10,301 bases of DNA from Acidobacteriota bacterium (lineage in GTDB: Bacteria > Acidobacteriota > Terriglobia > Terriglobales > Acidobacteriaceae). The notes beneath the pieces are model-generated. The model searched no databases. It was given only the letters and a program-made list of their open reading frames with translations, and was not told the origin of the DNA. The stretch covers positions 1 through 10,301 of the forward strand of contig JAEKKE010000327.1 in assembly GCA_019510535.1 (NCBI GenBank), read 5' to 3'. Both the position numbers and the translations under genes were made by a program. How positions within the stretch are numbered: the stretch's first letter is position 1; each line of letters opens with the position of its first letter. Below are positions 1 to 7,071 of this stretch, one piece after another.

Positions 1-24
1 CAGCAGAGGATTCAGCCGCAGGCT

Positions 25-1239
25 GTGCAGGAGCGCAGCGATGATACGGCGCCCGAGCAGCCGGAGAAGAAGGCCAAGCGGCGCGTCATCATAATCGCGG
101 TGCTGGTGCTTCTGGCACTGGCGGGCGGCTTGTTCTACTGGCGCAGCACCTTCACTGAAGATACCGATGACGCCCAAGTAGATGGCGATCTGTACCAGGT
201 GAGCTCACGTGTGACCGGTCAGGTCATCAAGGTCTACGTGGAAGACAACCAGACGGTCGAGGCCGGCAAGGTGTTGGCGGAGATCGATCCGAAGGACTAC
301 GAAGTAGCGCTGCAGCAGGCCGAAGCGCAGTTGGCGAATGCCCAGGCATCCTATGAGCAGGCAACGGTGAACGTGCCGATCACGAGCCTGAGCACGCGTA
401 CAGAAACCTCGACTACGAGTTCTGATGTCCAGGGAGCTATCGCCGCCGTGGCGCAGTCCCAGAAGCAGGTCGCGGCTGCCGAGGCTCGGGTGGAACAGGC
501 GAAGGCGAACTTGACCAAAGCCGATCTGGACGTACAGCGATATACACCGCTGGTGGCCAAGGACGTGATCTCGAAGCAGCAGTTCGATGCAGCTGTAGCG
601 ACCGCTGCCGCCCAGAAGGCCCAGTACCTCGAGGCCCAGTCGTCTCTGGTGGCGCAGCAGGAAGCGGTCCGCCAATCGCAGCAGAAGCTGATTCAGTCTC
701 AGGCCAGTGCTGCTCAGGCTGCCAAGAATGGTCCTCAACAGGTTAAGGTTCAGGAGGCTCGCGCCACTGCCGCCGCTGCCGAGGTCAGACAGGCCCAAAC
801 CAGGGTCGACCAGGCCAAGCTGAACCTGAGCTACACCAAAATTACCGCCCCGGTGACTGGCATTGTGAACAAGAAGAATGTCCAGGTGGGAGCGAACCTG
901 TCCATCGGGCAGAATCTGCTGACGATTGTGCCGCTGGAGAACCTCTGGGTTACGGCTAACTTCAAGGAGACCCAGCTCGAGAAGATGCATCCCGGCCAGG
1001 AAGTCGTCATCAAGGTAGACGCCCTGGGTGGACGTGAGTACAAGGGCAAGGTGACCCAGATTGGCGGCGCGACAGGCTCGCGGCTGAGCCTCTTCCCGCC
1101 GGAGAACGCCACGGGTAACTACGTGAAGGTGGTACAGCGTATTCCGGTGCGCGTTGACTTCACCAACCTGAAGGAAGAAAACAAGGATCTTTCGTTGCGG
1201 CCCGGTTATTCGGTCGTGCCGGAGGTACGAATCAAGTAG
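25..1239 (+). CDS. EmrA/HlyD-type membrane fusion protein, 5' end uncertain
   Basis: Periplasmic adaptor subunit of a multidrug or small-molecule efflux pump, linking an inner-membrane transporter to an outer-membrane channel. Numbered from the GTG at 25, a basic stretch (KKAKRR, 15-20) precedes one transmembrane helix (about 21-39). The first half of the lipoyl-like domain follows (about 57-90). A long Ala/Gln-rich coiled-coil hairpin covers roughly 91-265. The second lipoyl half begins near 268 (ITAPVTGIV), then a beta-barrel. The segment ATGNYVKVVQRIPVR near 361-375 is typical of the EmrA branch. The frame stays open to the window's left edge and GTG 25 has no well-placed ribosome binding site, so the true start is probably outside the window. 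No transporter or TolC partner follows, so any partner must be upstream. Family assignment is secure; substrate is unknown. Confidence 0.9.
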   Translation: MQERSDDTAPEQPEKKAKRRVIIIAVLVLLALAGGLFYWRSTFTEDTDDAQVDGDLYQVSSRVTGQVIKVYVEDNQTVEAGKVLAEIDPKDYEVALQQAEAQLANAQASYEQATVNVPITSLSTRTETSTTSSDVQGAIAAVAQSQKQVAAAEARVEQAKANLTKADLDVQRYTPLVAKDVISKQQFDAAVATAAAQKAQYLEAQSSLVAQQEAVRQSQQKLIQSQASAAQAAKNGPQQVKVQEARATAAAAEVRQAQTRVDQAKLNLSYTKITAPVTGIVNKKNVQVGANLSIGQNLLTIVPLENLWVTANFKETQLEKMHPGQEVVIKVDALGGREYKGKVTQIGGATGSRLSLFPPENATGNYVKVVQRIPVRVDFTNLKEENKDLSLRPGYSVVPEVRIK

Positions 1240-1251
1240 CGGCAATCCGAA

Positions 1252-1293
1252 TTGGGGAAGCCTGCATCCTAAGCTCGATGTGGGATTCCCCAA
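1252..1293 (+). promoter_or_regulatory. Inverted repeat in the leader of the dps gene
   Basis: TTGGGGAA (1252-1259) and TTCCCCAA (1286-1293) form a perfect 8-bp inverted repeat with a 26-nt spacer, in the 66-bp gap between the efflux gene and dps. The right arm ends in the first two bases of the dps ribosome binding site AAGGAG (1292-1297, 8 nt before ATG 1306). A competing short pairing, AATCC (1244-1248) with GGATT (1283-1287), shares bases with the right arm. It could be an operator or an RNA hairpin that tunes dps translation. Function is inferred only. Confidence 0.35.
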
Positions 1294-1305
1294 GGAGAAA
1301 TAACA

Positions 1306-1899
1306 ATGGCTGTCGCTATGAAGAAGGTTGAGAACAAAGACCTGATCACGCCCCACTGGCATGAGAAGGCTAAGGAGATCCAGAAGTACGGTTCGGTGGT
1401 GAAGGATCTTCCGAACGCTCTGGAGTCCGACGTTCGTGAAGCGATGTGCGCTAAGCTGAACCAGCTTTTGGCGGACTCGATCACCCTCCGTGACATGTAT
1501 AAAAAGCACCATTGGCAGGTGGCGGGACCTACCTTCTACCAGCTTCACCTCCTGTTTGATAAGCACTTCGAAGAGCAGGTGGAGATCGTCGATGTGATCG
1601 CCGAGCGGATCCAGTTGCTGGGTGGTGTCACGATCGCGATGGGAGCGGATGTGGCTGAGGTATCAAAGATTCAGCGTCCGCCCCGCGGCCGGGAAGAGGT
1701 TCCAGTGCAGATTTCACGTCTGCTGGATGCACACCGGCTCATCATTGAGGAGTGCCGCGAGCTTGCCGAAGCGGCCGATAAGGCGGGCGACGATGGCACC
1801 AATGATCTGGCAGTTAGCGATGTGCTCCGCCCGAATGAGCTGCAGAGCTGGTTCCTGAGCCAACACCTGGTGGAGATGCCGCTGACCTTTGCGGAGTAA
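1306..1899 (+). CDS. dps: Dps-family DNA-protection ferritin
   Basis: Mini-ferritin that forms 12-subunit shells, oxidises Fe(II) with peroxide and stores the iron, protecting DNA in starvation or oxidative stress; cytoplasmic. The ferroxidase ligands are all present at the spacing of E. coli Dps (H51, H63, D67, D78, E82): here H69, H81, D85, D96 and E100, with the typical HHW at 68-70. At 197 residues it is slightly longer than the usual 160-170, with extra residues at both ends. Its N-terminal tail has several lysines (MKKVENKD, KAKEIQK), which in E. coli Dps contribute to DNA binding; the same role here is inferred. ATG 1306 is supported by AAGGAG at 1292-1297. A leader inverted repeat precedes it and an intrinsic terminator follows 27 nt after the stop. 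Confidence 0.93.
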   Translation: MAVAMKKVENKDLITPHWHEKAKEIQKYGSVVKDLPNALESDVREAMCAKLNQLLADSITLRDMYKKHHWQVAGPTFYQLHLLFDKHFEEQVEIVDVIAERIQLLGGVTIAMGADVAEVSKIQRPPRGREEVPVQISRLLDAHRLIIEECRELAEAADKAGDDGTNDLAVSDVLRPNELQSWFLSQHLVEMPLTFAE

Positions 1900-1925
1900 A
1901 TCTACTTCGGAAGCCCTAAAATAGG

Positions 1926-1957
1926 AGAGCCTGTCCCCGGCGGGGCAGGCTCTTTTT
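1926..1957 (+). terminator. Rho-independent terminator after dps
   Basis: AGAGCCTG-T-CCCC (1926-1938) pairs with GGGGCAGGCTCT (1942-1953) around the 3-nt loop GGC, giving a 12-bp G+C-rich stem with one bulged T, followed by a T run at 1953-1957. This is the best intrinsic terminator in the window. It ends the dps transcript, possibly including the upstream efflux gene, and separates it from the dedA-rhodanese gene. Confidence 0.9.
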
Positions 1958-2029
1958 GCTGCTTTGCACCTTCTTTACCCATCCGTACATCTAGTGAGTT
2001 AGGATGTAACCTCCTCCGGGGCCACTTTC

Positions 2030-3019
2030 ATGCCAATCGCCATCGAGTTCTTTGTGCAGTACGCCTACGTGATTTTGTTCACGTGGGTGCTGCTGGAGCA
2101 GCTCGGCATTCCAATTCCGACAACGCCCGCGCTGCTTACGGTGGGAACGCTTTCGGCTGCCCACAAGCTGCACGCCTCCATTGCTCTGGCTGCAGTCGTA
2201 ATAGCGTGTCTTCTGGCGGACTCTGTCTGGTGGTGGCTTGGGCGCCGGTTTGGGGGCAGGGTAGTGAAGCTGGTCTGCCGGCTGAGCCTGGAGGCCAGCG
2301 CCTGCGTCAAAAAGACCGAGGGGTACTTCGGCCGCCGCGGCGGTGTGACCCTGCTCTTCGCCAAATTTGTGCCGGGCCTCAATACTTTGGCGCCACCGGT
2401 TGCCGGCCAGACAGGTATGTCCTATCCGAAGTTCCTGGTCATGGATGGCCTGGGGGCACTGATCTGGGGAAGCGCGTACATCTTCGCCGGCCGGTTCTTC
2501 GGCGATATCGCCAAGAGAAACGCAGCGTTCTTCCACTGGATGGGTAGATTTGCAGGTGTTCTGTTTGTTCTGCTTGTCATCGGCTTCCTTGTGCAGAAGG
2601 TCTGGCGGCAGCGCAAGTTCCTTTTGAGCGTGCGCGAGCTTCGTCTGGACGCTTCCGAGCTGAAGAAGATGATCGACACAGCCTCGGAAGACGGAACGGT
2701 GGCGCCGTTCATCGTGGATCTGCGGCATCCGCTGGACTACCTCCCGGATCCTCGGGTGCTGCCAGGGGCAGTCCGCATTCAGCCGGCAGAGCTGGAGAAG
2801 CAGCACGACCAGATTCCACGCGACCGGGACGTGGTGCTGTACTGCACCTGTCCGAGCGAGGAGACCAGCGCGAAGGTAGCGCTGCGGCTGCACAAGCTGG
2901 GCATCTACCGCGTAAGGCCATTGAAGGGCGGCTTTGACGGGTGGAAGCAGGCAGGATATCCCCTGGAAGAGTACGTCGAGCCGGCTTCCACCGGGTCAAA
3001 GCTTGCAGTGAGCGCCTAA
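2030..3019 (+). CDS. DedA-family membrane protein fused to a rhodanese domain
   Basis: Two-domain inner-membrane protein of 329 residues. The N-terminal part (about 1-190) is a DedA/SNARE-associated domain, a family linked to lipid scrambling or undecaprenyl-phosphate recycling and membrane homeostasis. Family marks are LEQLGIPIPTTP (22-33) and FGRRGGVTLLFAKFVPGLNT (100-119), with hydrophobic segments near 8-25, 50-70, 135-155 and 172-190. The C-terminal part (about 200-315) is a cytoplasmic rhodanese-like domain with VDLRHPLDY (229-237), the candidate active cysteine C272 in YCTCPSEETSA, and GGFDGWKQAGYP (300-311). The active loop is longer than the classic CxxxxS/T loop. No strong ribosome binding site precedes ATG 2030, so the start is plausible but not proven. 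Domain identities are secure; the substrate is unknown. Confidence 0.9.
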   Translation: MPIAIEFFVQYAYVILFTWVLLEQLGIPIPTTPALLTVGTLSAAHKLHASIALAAVVIACLLADSVWWWLGRRFGGRVVKLVCRLSLEASACVKKTEGYFGRRGGVTLLFAKFVPGLNTLAPPVAGQTGMSYPKFLVMDGLGALIWGSAYIFAGRFFGDIAKRNAAFFHWMGRFAGVLFVLLVIGFLVQKVWRQRKFLLSVRELRLDASELKKMIDTASEDGTVAPFIVDLRHPLDYLPDPRVLPGAVRIQPAELEKQHDQIPRDRDVVLYCTCPSEETSAKVALRLHKLGIYRVRPLKGGFDGWKQAGYPLEEYVEPASTGSKLAVSA

Positions 3020-3024
3020 CCTAG

Positions 3025-3051
3025 GTTGCTGGTCGCTAGTTCCTGGTTGCT
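3025..3051 (+). repeat. Short dispersed repeat, copy 1
   Basis: This 27-nt run (GTTGCTGGTCGCTAGTTCCT, then GGTTGCT) matches 7019-7045 at 26 of 27 positions; the sole difference is C versus T at position 10. It starts exactly 5 nt after the TAA of the dedA-rhodanese gene. It is internally repetitive, built from GGTTGCT/TAGTTCCT-like units. From memory, similar strings are common between genes in acidobacteria; this was not checked. Confidence 0.75.
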
Positions 3052-3087
3052 AGTTGTTCGTCAGCATTATCGGTTTCTACAAACTTT

Positions 3088-3125
3088 TGTCATTTCGTAG
3101 CGAAGCGGAGAAATCTGCTTCTCTA
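3088..3125. repeat. Probable dispersed GCGAAGCG...AAATCTGCTTCTC intergenic repeat
   Basis: The stretch contains TGTCATTTCGTAGCGAAGCG followed by GAGAAATCTGCTTCTC. It holds self-complementary parts: ATTTC with GAAAT, and GAGAA with TTCTC. It resembles the widespread TCATTCCGAGCGAAGCGAGGAATCT-type intergenic repeat that I recall from acidobacteria and other phyla. There is only one copy in the window, so repeat status rests on recall. Confidence 0.4.
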
Positions 3126-3150
3126 CCGATACCTGTCGGGCAGCTGCTTT

Positions 3151-3882
3151 CTAGCTGCCCATGGTGAAGTTGATGGTGATAGTGGTTTGAACCTCTGTGG
3201 GTTCTCCATTCAGAAGATAAGGCTGATAGCGTGCGGCGCTAATGGCATCGAGAGCCGCTCTGCGCAACATCTCAGGGCCGCTGAGTACCTGCAAGCTCTC
3301 GATTGTTCCTGACTTAGAAATCACTGCCGAAACTACTACCGTACCGCGGACACCAGCCGCCCGTGCAATAGCTGGATACACAGGGGTGATCGGTTTCAAC
3401 AGCAATCCACGAGTAACCCCCTCAGTAACGCGTTGCACCGCCGGTTTGGGCCTTGGTACGACACTGACGATTGGCGGTGTCGGACCGACATCAGACAGAA
3501 TCGAACCGATGACGTTGTTCCTGCTGTCCCCTGTTCCTGAGCCGATGATCGGTATCCCAATTTTCGCCACGTCTGTATCCGGTGTCGTATCGATCGTCTT
3601 GGGAATGACGGGTGGTGCATGGAGTGTGAGATCCACAACCGGTGTCGTCGGTGACACTGTCCTCGTCGCGGCCTGTGCGACAACCTGAGGCGCTTTGGCA
3701 AGCATCGGGGGCTGAAGTGGCAGTGGTGTGATCGCTGACTTTGGAAGTGCTTCGGGGTAGAGCAGCGGATAGGTAATACAGGCTGCTCCAATAACTAGCT
3801 GGAGACCAATCGAGGCGATAGCTGTGTAGCGGCGGGCGGTGTGGATGCGTCCTGTGGATTCGATCAGCGCAGACTCAAGCAT
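3151..3882 (-). CDS. TonB-family energy transducer
   Basis: Inner-membrane protein that passes proton-motive force to outer-membrane TonB-dependent receptors. Numbered from ATG 3882 (243 residues), it has a short cytoplasmic N-terminus, one membrane helix (about 20-42), a Pro/Thr/Val-rich periplasmic linker (about 43-155) and a C-terminal TonB domain (about 160-243). That domain carries the family's PVYPAIARAAGVRGTVVV motif and ends in a TITINFTMGS strand. The frame could start 30 nt earlier at 3912, but AAGGAGA lies 8 nt before ATG 3882, so I prefer that start. No ExbB/ExbD genes are nearby. It lies 70 bp downstream of the GNAT gene on the same strand and may be cotranscribed. A GGGCAGCT/AGCTGCCC hairpin (3138-3160) spans its stop codon, without a following T run. 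Confidence 0.85.
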   Translation of the reverse strand: MLESALIESTGRIHTARRYTAIASIGLQLVIGAACITYPLLYPEALPKSAITPLPLQPPMLAKAPQVVAQAATRTVSPTTPVVDLTLHAPPVIPKTIDTTPDTDVAKIGIPIIGSGTGDSRNNVIGSILSDVGPTPPIVSVVPRPKPAVQRVTEGVTRGLLLKPITPVYPAIARAAGVRGTVVVSAVISKSGTIESLQVLSGPEMLRRAALDAISAARYQPYLLNGEPTEVQTTITINFTMGS

Positions 3883-3890
3883 GGTGGCAC

Positions 3891-3897
3891 TCTCCTT
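3891..3897 (-). promoter_or_regulatory. Ribosome binding site that sets the tonB-family start
   Basis: On the minus strand this reads AAGGAGA, 8 nt upstream of ATG 3882. Upstream in-frame ATGs at 3912 and 3900 have no comparable site, and the longer form would have this site inside its coding sequence. Confidence 0.75.
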
Positions 3898-3952
3898 CAT
3901 GTGAGTGCGCATCCAGCGAGGAATGCGTACGCTGCCATAGACACTGCCGGTT

Positions 3953-4444
3953 CTAAGTTTGTTCCTTGCCTTCTTGTTCCTTGTATTCCTGTTCCAGCAT
4001 CGACATCAGCACCAGCGAGCTATAGCTCCCGTCGTGATAGTGGGCTTCTCGTAGAATTCCCTCCTGTTGGAAGCCTGCGGAACGGTAGAGCGCCTGTGCT
4101 CGCTCATTCTCTTCGGCGACATCCAGCCATAGCCGATGCGCACCATACTCGCGGAAGGCGAGCCGCATGGCTTCAAGCAGCATTGGACGGCCAAGCCGCC
4201 GGCTGGGATTGCGGACTGCGATACGGCGCAGCTCGATGATGTGGTGCGGCGAGCGACGCCCCGCCATGATCACATATCCTGCAACGCTGCCGTCAGCGTC
4301 CCGCGCAACGAGGTAAGCGAGATTCGGATCATCGAGGGCGGCAAGGTGTTGTTCCGCCGGCTGCACGGTGATGTATGCGGGATAGAGTGACTCGATCGCG
4401 CAGATGGCCGGGAGATCATCACGTGTAGCTGGCTGAAGAGGCAT
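3953..4444 (-). CDS. GNAT-family N-acetyltransferase (RimI-like)
   Basis: Acetyl-CoA-dependent acyltransferase of 163 residues with the single-domain GNAT layout. A strand ELRRIAV (71-77) precedes the pyrophosphate-binding loop RRLGRP (82-87), where the usual R/Q-x-x-G-x-G/A ends in Pro. Strand LWLDVAEEN (105-113) and helix motif NERAQALYRSAGF (113-125) follow, as in RimI-like ribosomal-protein acetyltransferases. The substrate cannot be read from sequence. The last 13 residues (EQEYKEQEGKEQT) are charged and low-complexity, encoded by repetitive AGGAACA-like DNA, and lie beyond the GNAT fold. ATG 4444 has a weak GAGGA site 4 nt before it. The gene diverges from ubiD over only 48 bp. Confidence 0.88.
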   Translation of the reverse strand: MPLQPATRDDLPAICAIESLYPAYITVQPAEQHLAALDDPNLAYLVARDADGSVAGYVIMAGRRSPHHIIELRRIAVRNPSRRLGRPMLLEAMRLAFREYGAHRLWLDVAEENERAQALYRSAGFQQEGILREAHYHDGSYSSLVLMSMLEQEYKEQEGKEQT

Positions 4445-4492
4445 GTCCTCAGCGTAGCGCAGGGTAGGATAAGGGGTGGTAAGGAGAGTCGA
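4445..4492. promoter_or_regulatory. Compact divergent promoter region (GNAT gene / ubiD)
   Basis: Only 48 bp separate the GNAT start from the GTG start of ubiD, so each promoter must overlap the other or the neighbouring coding sequence. ubiD has a strong AAGGAG at 4481-4486. TAGGAT at 4465-4470 could act as a -10 box for ubiD, but I see no convincing -35 element. Confidence 0.4.
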
Positions 4493-6058
4493 GTGGCATT
4501 TCGGGATTTGCGGGATTGGATCAAGGCGTTGGAGCAGGCTGGGGAACTCGTGCGGATTCGCGAGCAGGTCGATCCGATCCTCGAGATGGCCGAGATCGCC
4601 GACCGTGCGGTCAAAAGCGATGGTCCGGCGCTTCTCTTCGAGAACGTGAAGGGATACTCCGGAAGCCGCGTCCTGATGAACCAGTTCGGTTCAGAACGCC
4701 GCATGATGATGGCGCTGGGCGTGAACTCGCTTGATGAAGTCGCAGGACGCATTGAGGAGCTGCTGCATCCGCCAATGCCCGGCGGCCTGATGGACAAGCT
4801 GAAGATGCTGCCCAAGCTTGCAGAAGTCGGCCGGTTCTTCCCTAAAGTCGTCAGCAATAAGGACGCTTTGTGCAAAGAGGTGATCCGCCGCGAGAACTTC
4901 GACGTCCTTGAGTTTCCGGTGTTGAAGACCTGGCCGCAGGACGGTGGCCGTTTTATAACGCTGCCGCTGGTAACGACGAAAGATCCGAAGAGCGGTAAGC
5001 GCAACCTGGGCATGTATCGCATGCAGGTCTATGACGGTAAGACGACCGGCATGCACTGGCAGCGGCAGAAGAACGCCGCGGAGCACCTGCGGGAGGTCCT
5101 GCGTGAGGCTGCCGGTAACAGCACTGATGCGGTGAACGTGATGGCCCTGACACAGGGGGGGACGACTGCCGCTGCCGATGTAAGCAGTGTGCCGCAGCAG
5201 GTGCTGACGAAGATTCGTGGCAGCCGGATGGAGGTCGCGGTAGCAATCGGCGCCGATCCGGCGACAACCTTCGCAGCGATTGTGCCTGCTCCGCCGGAGG
5301 TGGAGGAATATCTGATCTCCGGCTTCCTGCGGCAGCAACCGCTGGAACTGGTGAAGTGCGAAACGGTCGATCTGGAGGTGCCGGCGCATGCAGAGATCGT
5401 TCTGGAAGGCTATGTCGATCTGACGGAGTTGCGTACCGAAGGCCCCTTCGGCGATCACACAGGCTTCTACACCATGAAGGACGAATATCCCGTTTTTCAC
5501 ATTACGTGCATCACGCATCGCAGAGACCCCGTATATGCTGCCACGATAGTGGGCAAGCCTCCGATGGAAGATGCATGGATGGGGAAGGCGGTGGAGCGTA
5601 TCTTCCTGCCTTTGATGAAGCTGACCTGTCCGGAGATTGTGGATGTGAATCTGCCGCCGGAGGGTGTCTTCCATAACCTGATGATCGTCTCCATCAAGAA
5701 GAGCTACGCCGGGCAGGCGCGCAAGGTGATGAACGCCATCTGGTCGATGGGACAGGCAATGTTCACCAAGATCGTGATCGTAGTGGATGAGGATTGCGAT
5801 GTGCAGGATCTGGCCGAGGTGACGCTACGCGTAACCAACAACATCGATCCGGAGCGCGATATCCAGTTCACGCTGGGGCCGCTGGACTCTCTGGATCACG
5901 CATCGCGTCTGCCGAACTACGGCAGCAAGATGGGCATTGATGCAACGCGGAAGTGGGCCGCCGAAGGCTTCAACCGCGAATGGCCGGAGATGCTGGAGAT
6001 GCCATCAGAGGTAAAGGCACGGGTCGACAGTCTCTGCCGCAAGCTGGGGTTCAACTGA
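4493..6058 (+). CDS. ubiD: UbiD-family prenyl-FMN-dependent decarboxylase
   Basis: Non-oxidative decarboxylase using prenylated FMN, classically removing the carboxyl group of a polyprenyl-hydroxybenzoate in quinone biosynthesis; in this lineage it may serve menaquinone or aromatic-acid metabolism instead. It is full length at 521 residues. By comparison with A. niger Fdc1, N171 and R176 in NLGMYRMQV match the metal/cofactor ligand and catalytic Arg. H188 (GMHW) and E272 (EEYLISG) are likely metal ligands. E316-GPFG-D321 carries the catalytic acids, with Asp at the second position as in E. coli UbiD. KPPMEDAWMGKAVERIFLP (355-373) is a family signature. Residues about 205-242 form an insertion before the SRMEVAVAIGADPATT strand. 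Start GTG 4493 has AAGGAG 6 nt upstream. A hydrolase gene follows after 4 bp, and ubiX lies just beyond, convergent. Confidence 0.93.
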   Translation: MAFRDLRDWIKALEQAGELVRIREQVDPILEMAEIADRAVKSDGPALLFENVKGYSGSRVLMNQFGSERRMMMALGVNSLDEVAGRIEELLHPPMPGGLMDKLKMLPKLAEVGRFFPKVVSNKDALCKEVIRRENFDVLEFPVLKTWPQDGGRFITLPLVTTKDPKSGKRNLGMYRMQVYDGKTTGMHWQRQKNAAEHLREVLREAAGNSTDAVNVMALTQGGTTAAADVSSVPQQVLTKIRGSRMEVAVAIGADPATTFAAIVPAPPEVEEYLISGFLRQQPLELVKCETVDLEVPAHAEIVLEGYVDLTELRTEGPFGDHTGFYTMKDEYPVFHITCITHRRDPVYAATIVGKPPMEDAWMGKAVERIFLPLMKLTCPEIVDVNLPPEGVFHNLMIVSIKKSYAGQARKVMNAIWSMGQAMFTKIVIVVDEDCDVQDLAEVTLRVTNNIDPERDIQFTLGPLDSLDHASRLPNYGSKMGIDATRKWAAEGFNREWPEMLEMPSEVKARVDSLCRKLGFN

Positions 6059-6062
6059 TCTG

Positions 6063-7013
6063 ATGAAGCGCTGGTTCTTACGCATCCTTGGAAGTCTTCT
6101 GCTCGTGGTTCTCGTAGCTGGTGCAGTGTTTTATCTGCGGCCTTTGTGGGTGAGCGATCAATTGCTGCACTACAAGATGTGGCGGCAGGGTGTAAGCAGC
6201 CATTACATCGAACTTGACGATCACCGGATTCACTACGTCGAGGCCGGGCCAGAGAACGGGAAGCAGCTATTGCTGGTCCACGGACTGGGAAGCCGCGTCG
6301 AAGACTGGGCTGAGTTGATGCCTCGTTTTGCCGGTGAGGGATATCACGTCTACGCGCCTGATCTGCTGGGCTATGGCCGGTCTGCAAAGCCCCAGGGTTC
6401 CGACTACTCTATCGCTGAAGAAGAGAAGATGGTGGCGCAGTTCATGGACGCCATGCACCTGGCACAGCCGGACGTGATCGGCTGGTCGATGGGGGGCTGG
6501 GTAAGCATGCGTCTGGCGGTCGATTATCCGCAGCGCGTTCGGCGTCTGGTGTTGTATGACACCGCAGGACTCTACTTCCAGGTGGATTTCTCGTTCGACA
6601 ACTTCACGCCGAAGAGCATCGACGAGGTAACCGAGCTGCTGCGTGTTCTGGAGCCGGTGCCGACCCGTCTGCCAGACTTCGTATCTCGCGACGTCGTACG
6701 GCGTGCCGCCGAGAATGGATGGGTGACACAGCGGAGTATTCGCGCGATGACCATCGGGCGCGAACTGATGGACTTCCGCTTGAGCGGCTTGAAACTGCCC
6801 GTGCTGGTCGTGTGGGGAAAAATGGATCGTCTGATTCCGCCCGTGACCGGAGAGAGGTTACAGCAACTGGTGCCGCAGGCGCGCCTGGAGATCGTGGATG
6901 GCTGCGGACATCTGGCTCCACGCGAGTGTCCCGTACCAGTCTTTGCAGCGACAAAAGAGTTTCTCGCGTCAGAGCCTGCTACTGCCGGCGGCCGCAGAGA
7001 ATGGCCGAAGTAA
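6063..7013 (+). CDS. Membrane-anchored alpha/beta-fold hydrolase
   Basis: Serine hydrolase of the alpha/beta superfamily, 316 residues. An N-terminal hydrophobic helix (about 5-24) after MKRW suggests a membrane anchor or uncleaved signal, with the catalytic domain outside the cytoplasmic face. Visible catalytic elements are the oxyanion-side HGLG (73-76), nucleophile elbow GWSMGG (140-145) with Ser142, acid Asp255 in VVWGKMDRLIPP, and His283 in GCGHLAPREC. A cap region lies at about 172-235 between Ser and Asp. The start is 4 bp after the ubiD stop, implying one transcript, so its substrate may relate to the UbiD pathway; that is inference. An esterase, epoxide hydrolase or C-C hydrolase role cannot be separated by sequence alone. 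Confidence 0.88.
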   Translation: MKRWFLRILGSLLLVVLVAGAVFYLRPLWVSDQLLHYKMWRQGVSSHYIELDDHRIHYVEAGPENGKQLLLVHGLGSRVEDWAELMPRFAGEGYHVYAPDLLGYGRSAKPQGSDYSIAEEEKMVAQFMDAMHLAQPDVIGWSMGGWVSMRLAVDYPQRVRRLVLYDTAGLYFQVDFSFDNFTPKSIDEVTELLRVLEPVPTRLPDFVSRDVVRRAAENGWVTQRSIRAMTIGRELMDFRLSGLKLPVLVVWGKMDRLIPPVTGERLQQLVPQARLEIVDGCGHLAPRECPVPVFAATKEFLASEPATAGGRREWPK

Positions 7014-7018
7014 AGCGA

Positions 7019-7045
7019 GTTGCTGGTTGCTAGTTCCTGGTTGCT
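7019..7045 (+). repeat. Short dispersed repeat, copy 2
   Basis: GTTGCTGGTTGCTAGTTCCT followed by GGTTGCT, identical to 3025-3051 at 26 of 27 positions. As with copy 1, it begins exactly 5 nt after the TAA stop of the preceding plus-strand gene, here the hydrolase. Confidence 0.75.
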
Positions 7046-7071
7046 GGACGGGAATCAACCAATCTCGAACA

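Noticed and set aside
205..1566. Long minus-strand open frame (453 codons) opposite the efflux gene and dps
   Set aside because: It overlaps two convincing plus-strand genes, crosses the boundary between them, and its product has no recognisable domain. It is an antisense shadow of G+C-rich coding DNA.
1991..2893. Minus-strand open frame of 300 codons opposite the dedA-rhodanese gene
   Set aside because: Low-quality protein rich in His, Gln and Arg with no domain; the opposite strand encodes a clear two-domain protein.
3025..3051. The short GGTTGCT/TAGTTCCT units as a CRISPR array
   Set aside because: Units are about 7-8 nt with no unique spacers, and there are no cas genes in the window.
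3138..3160. Hairpin GGGCAGCT/AGCTGCCC as a terminator for the tonB-family gene
   Set aside because: The stem overlaps the stop codon and no T run follows it on the minus strand, so it does not meet the criteria for an intrinsic terminator.
4691..5674. Minus-strand open frame of 327 codons inside ubiD
   Set aside because: Lies wholly within ubiD on the other strand and has no recognisable motif.
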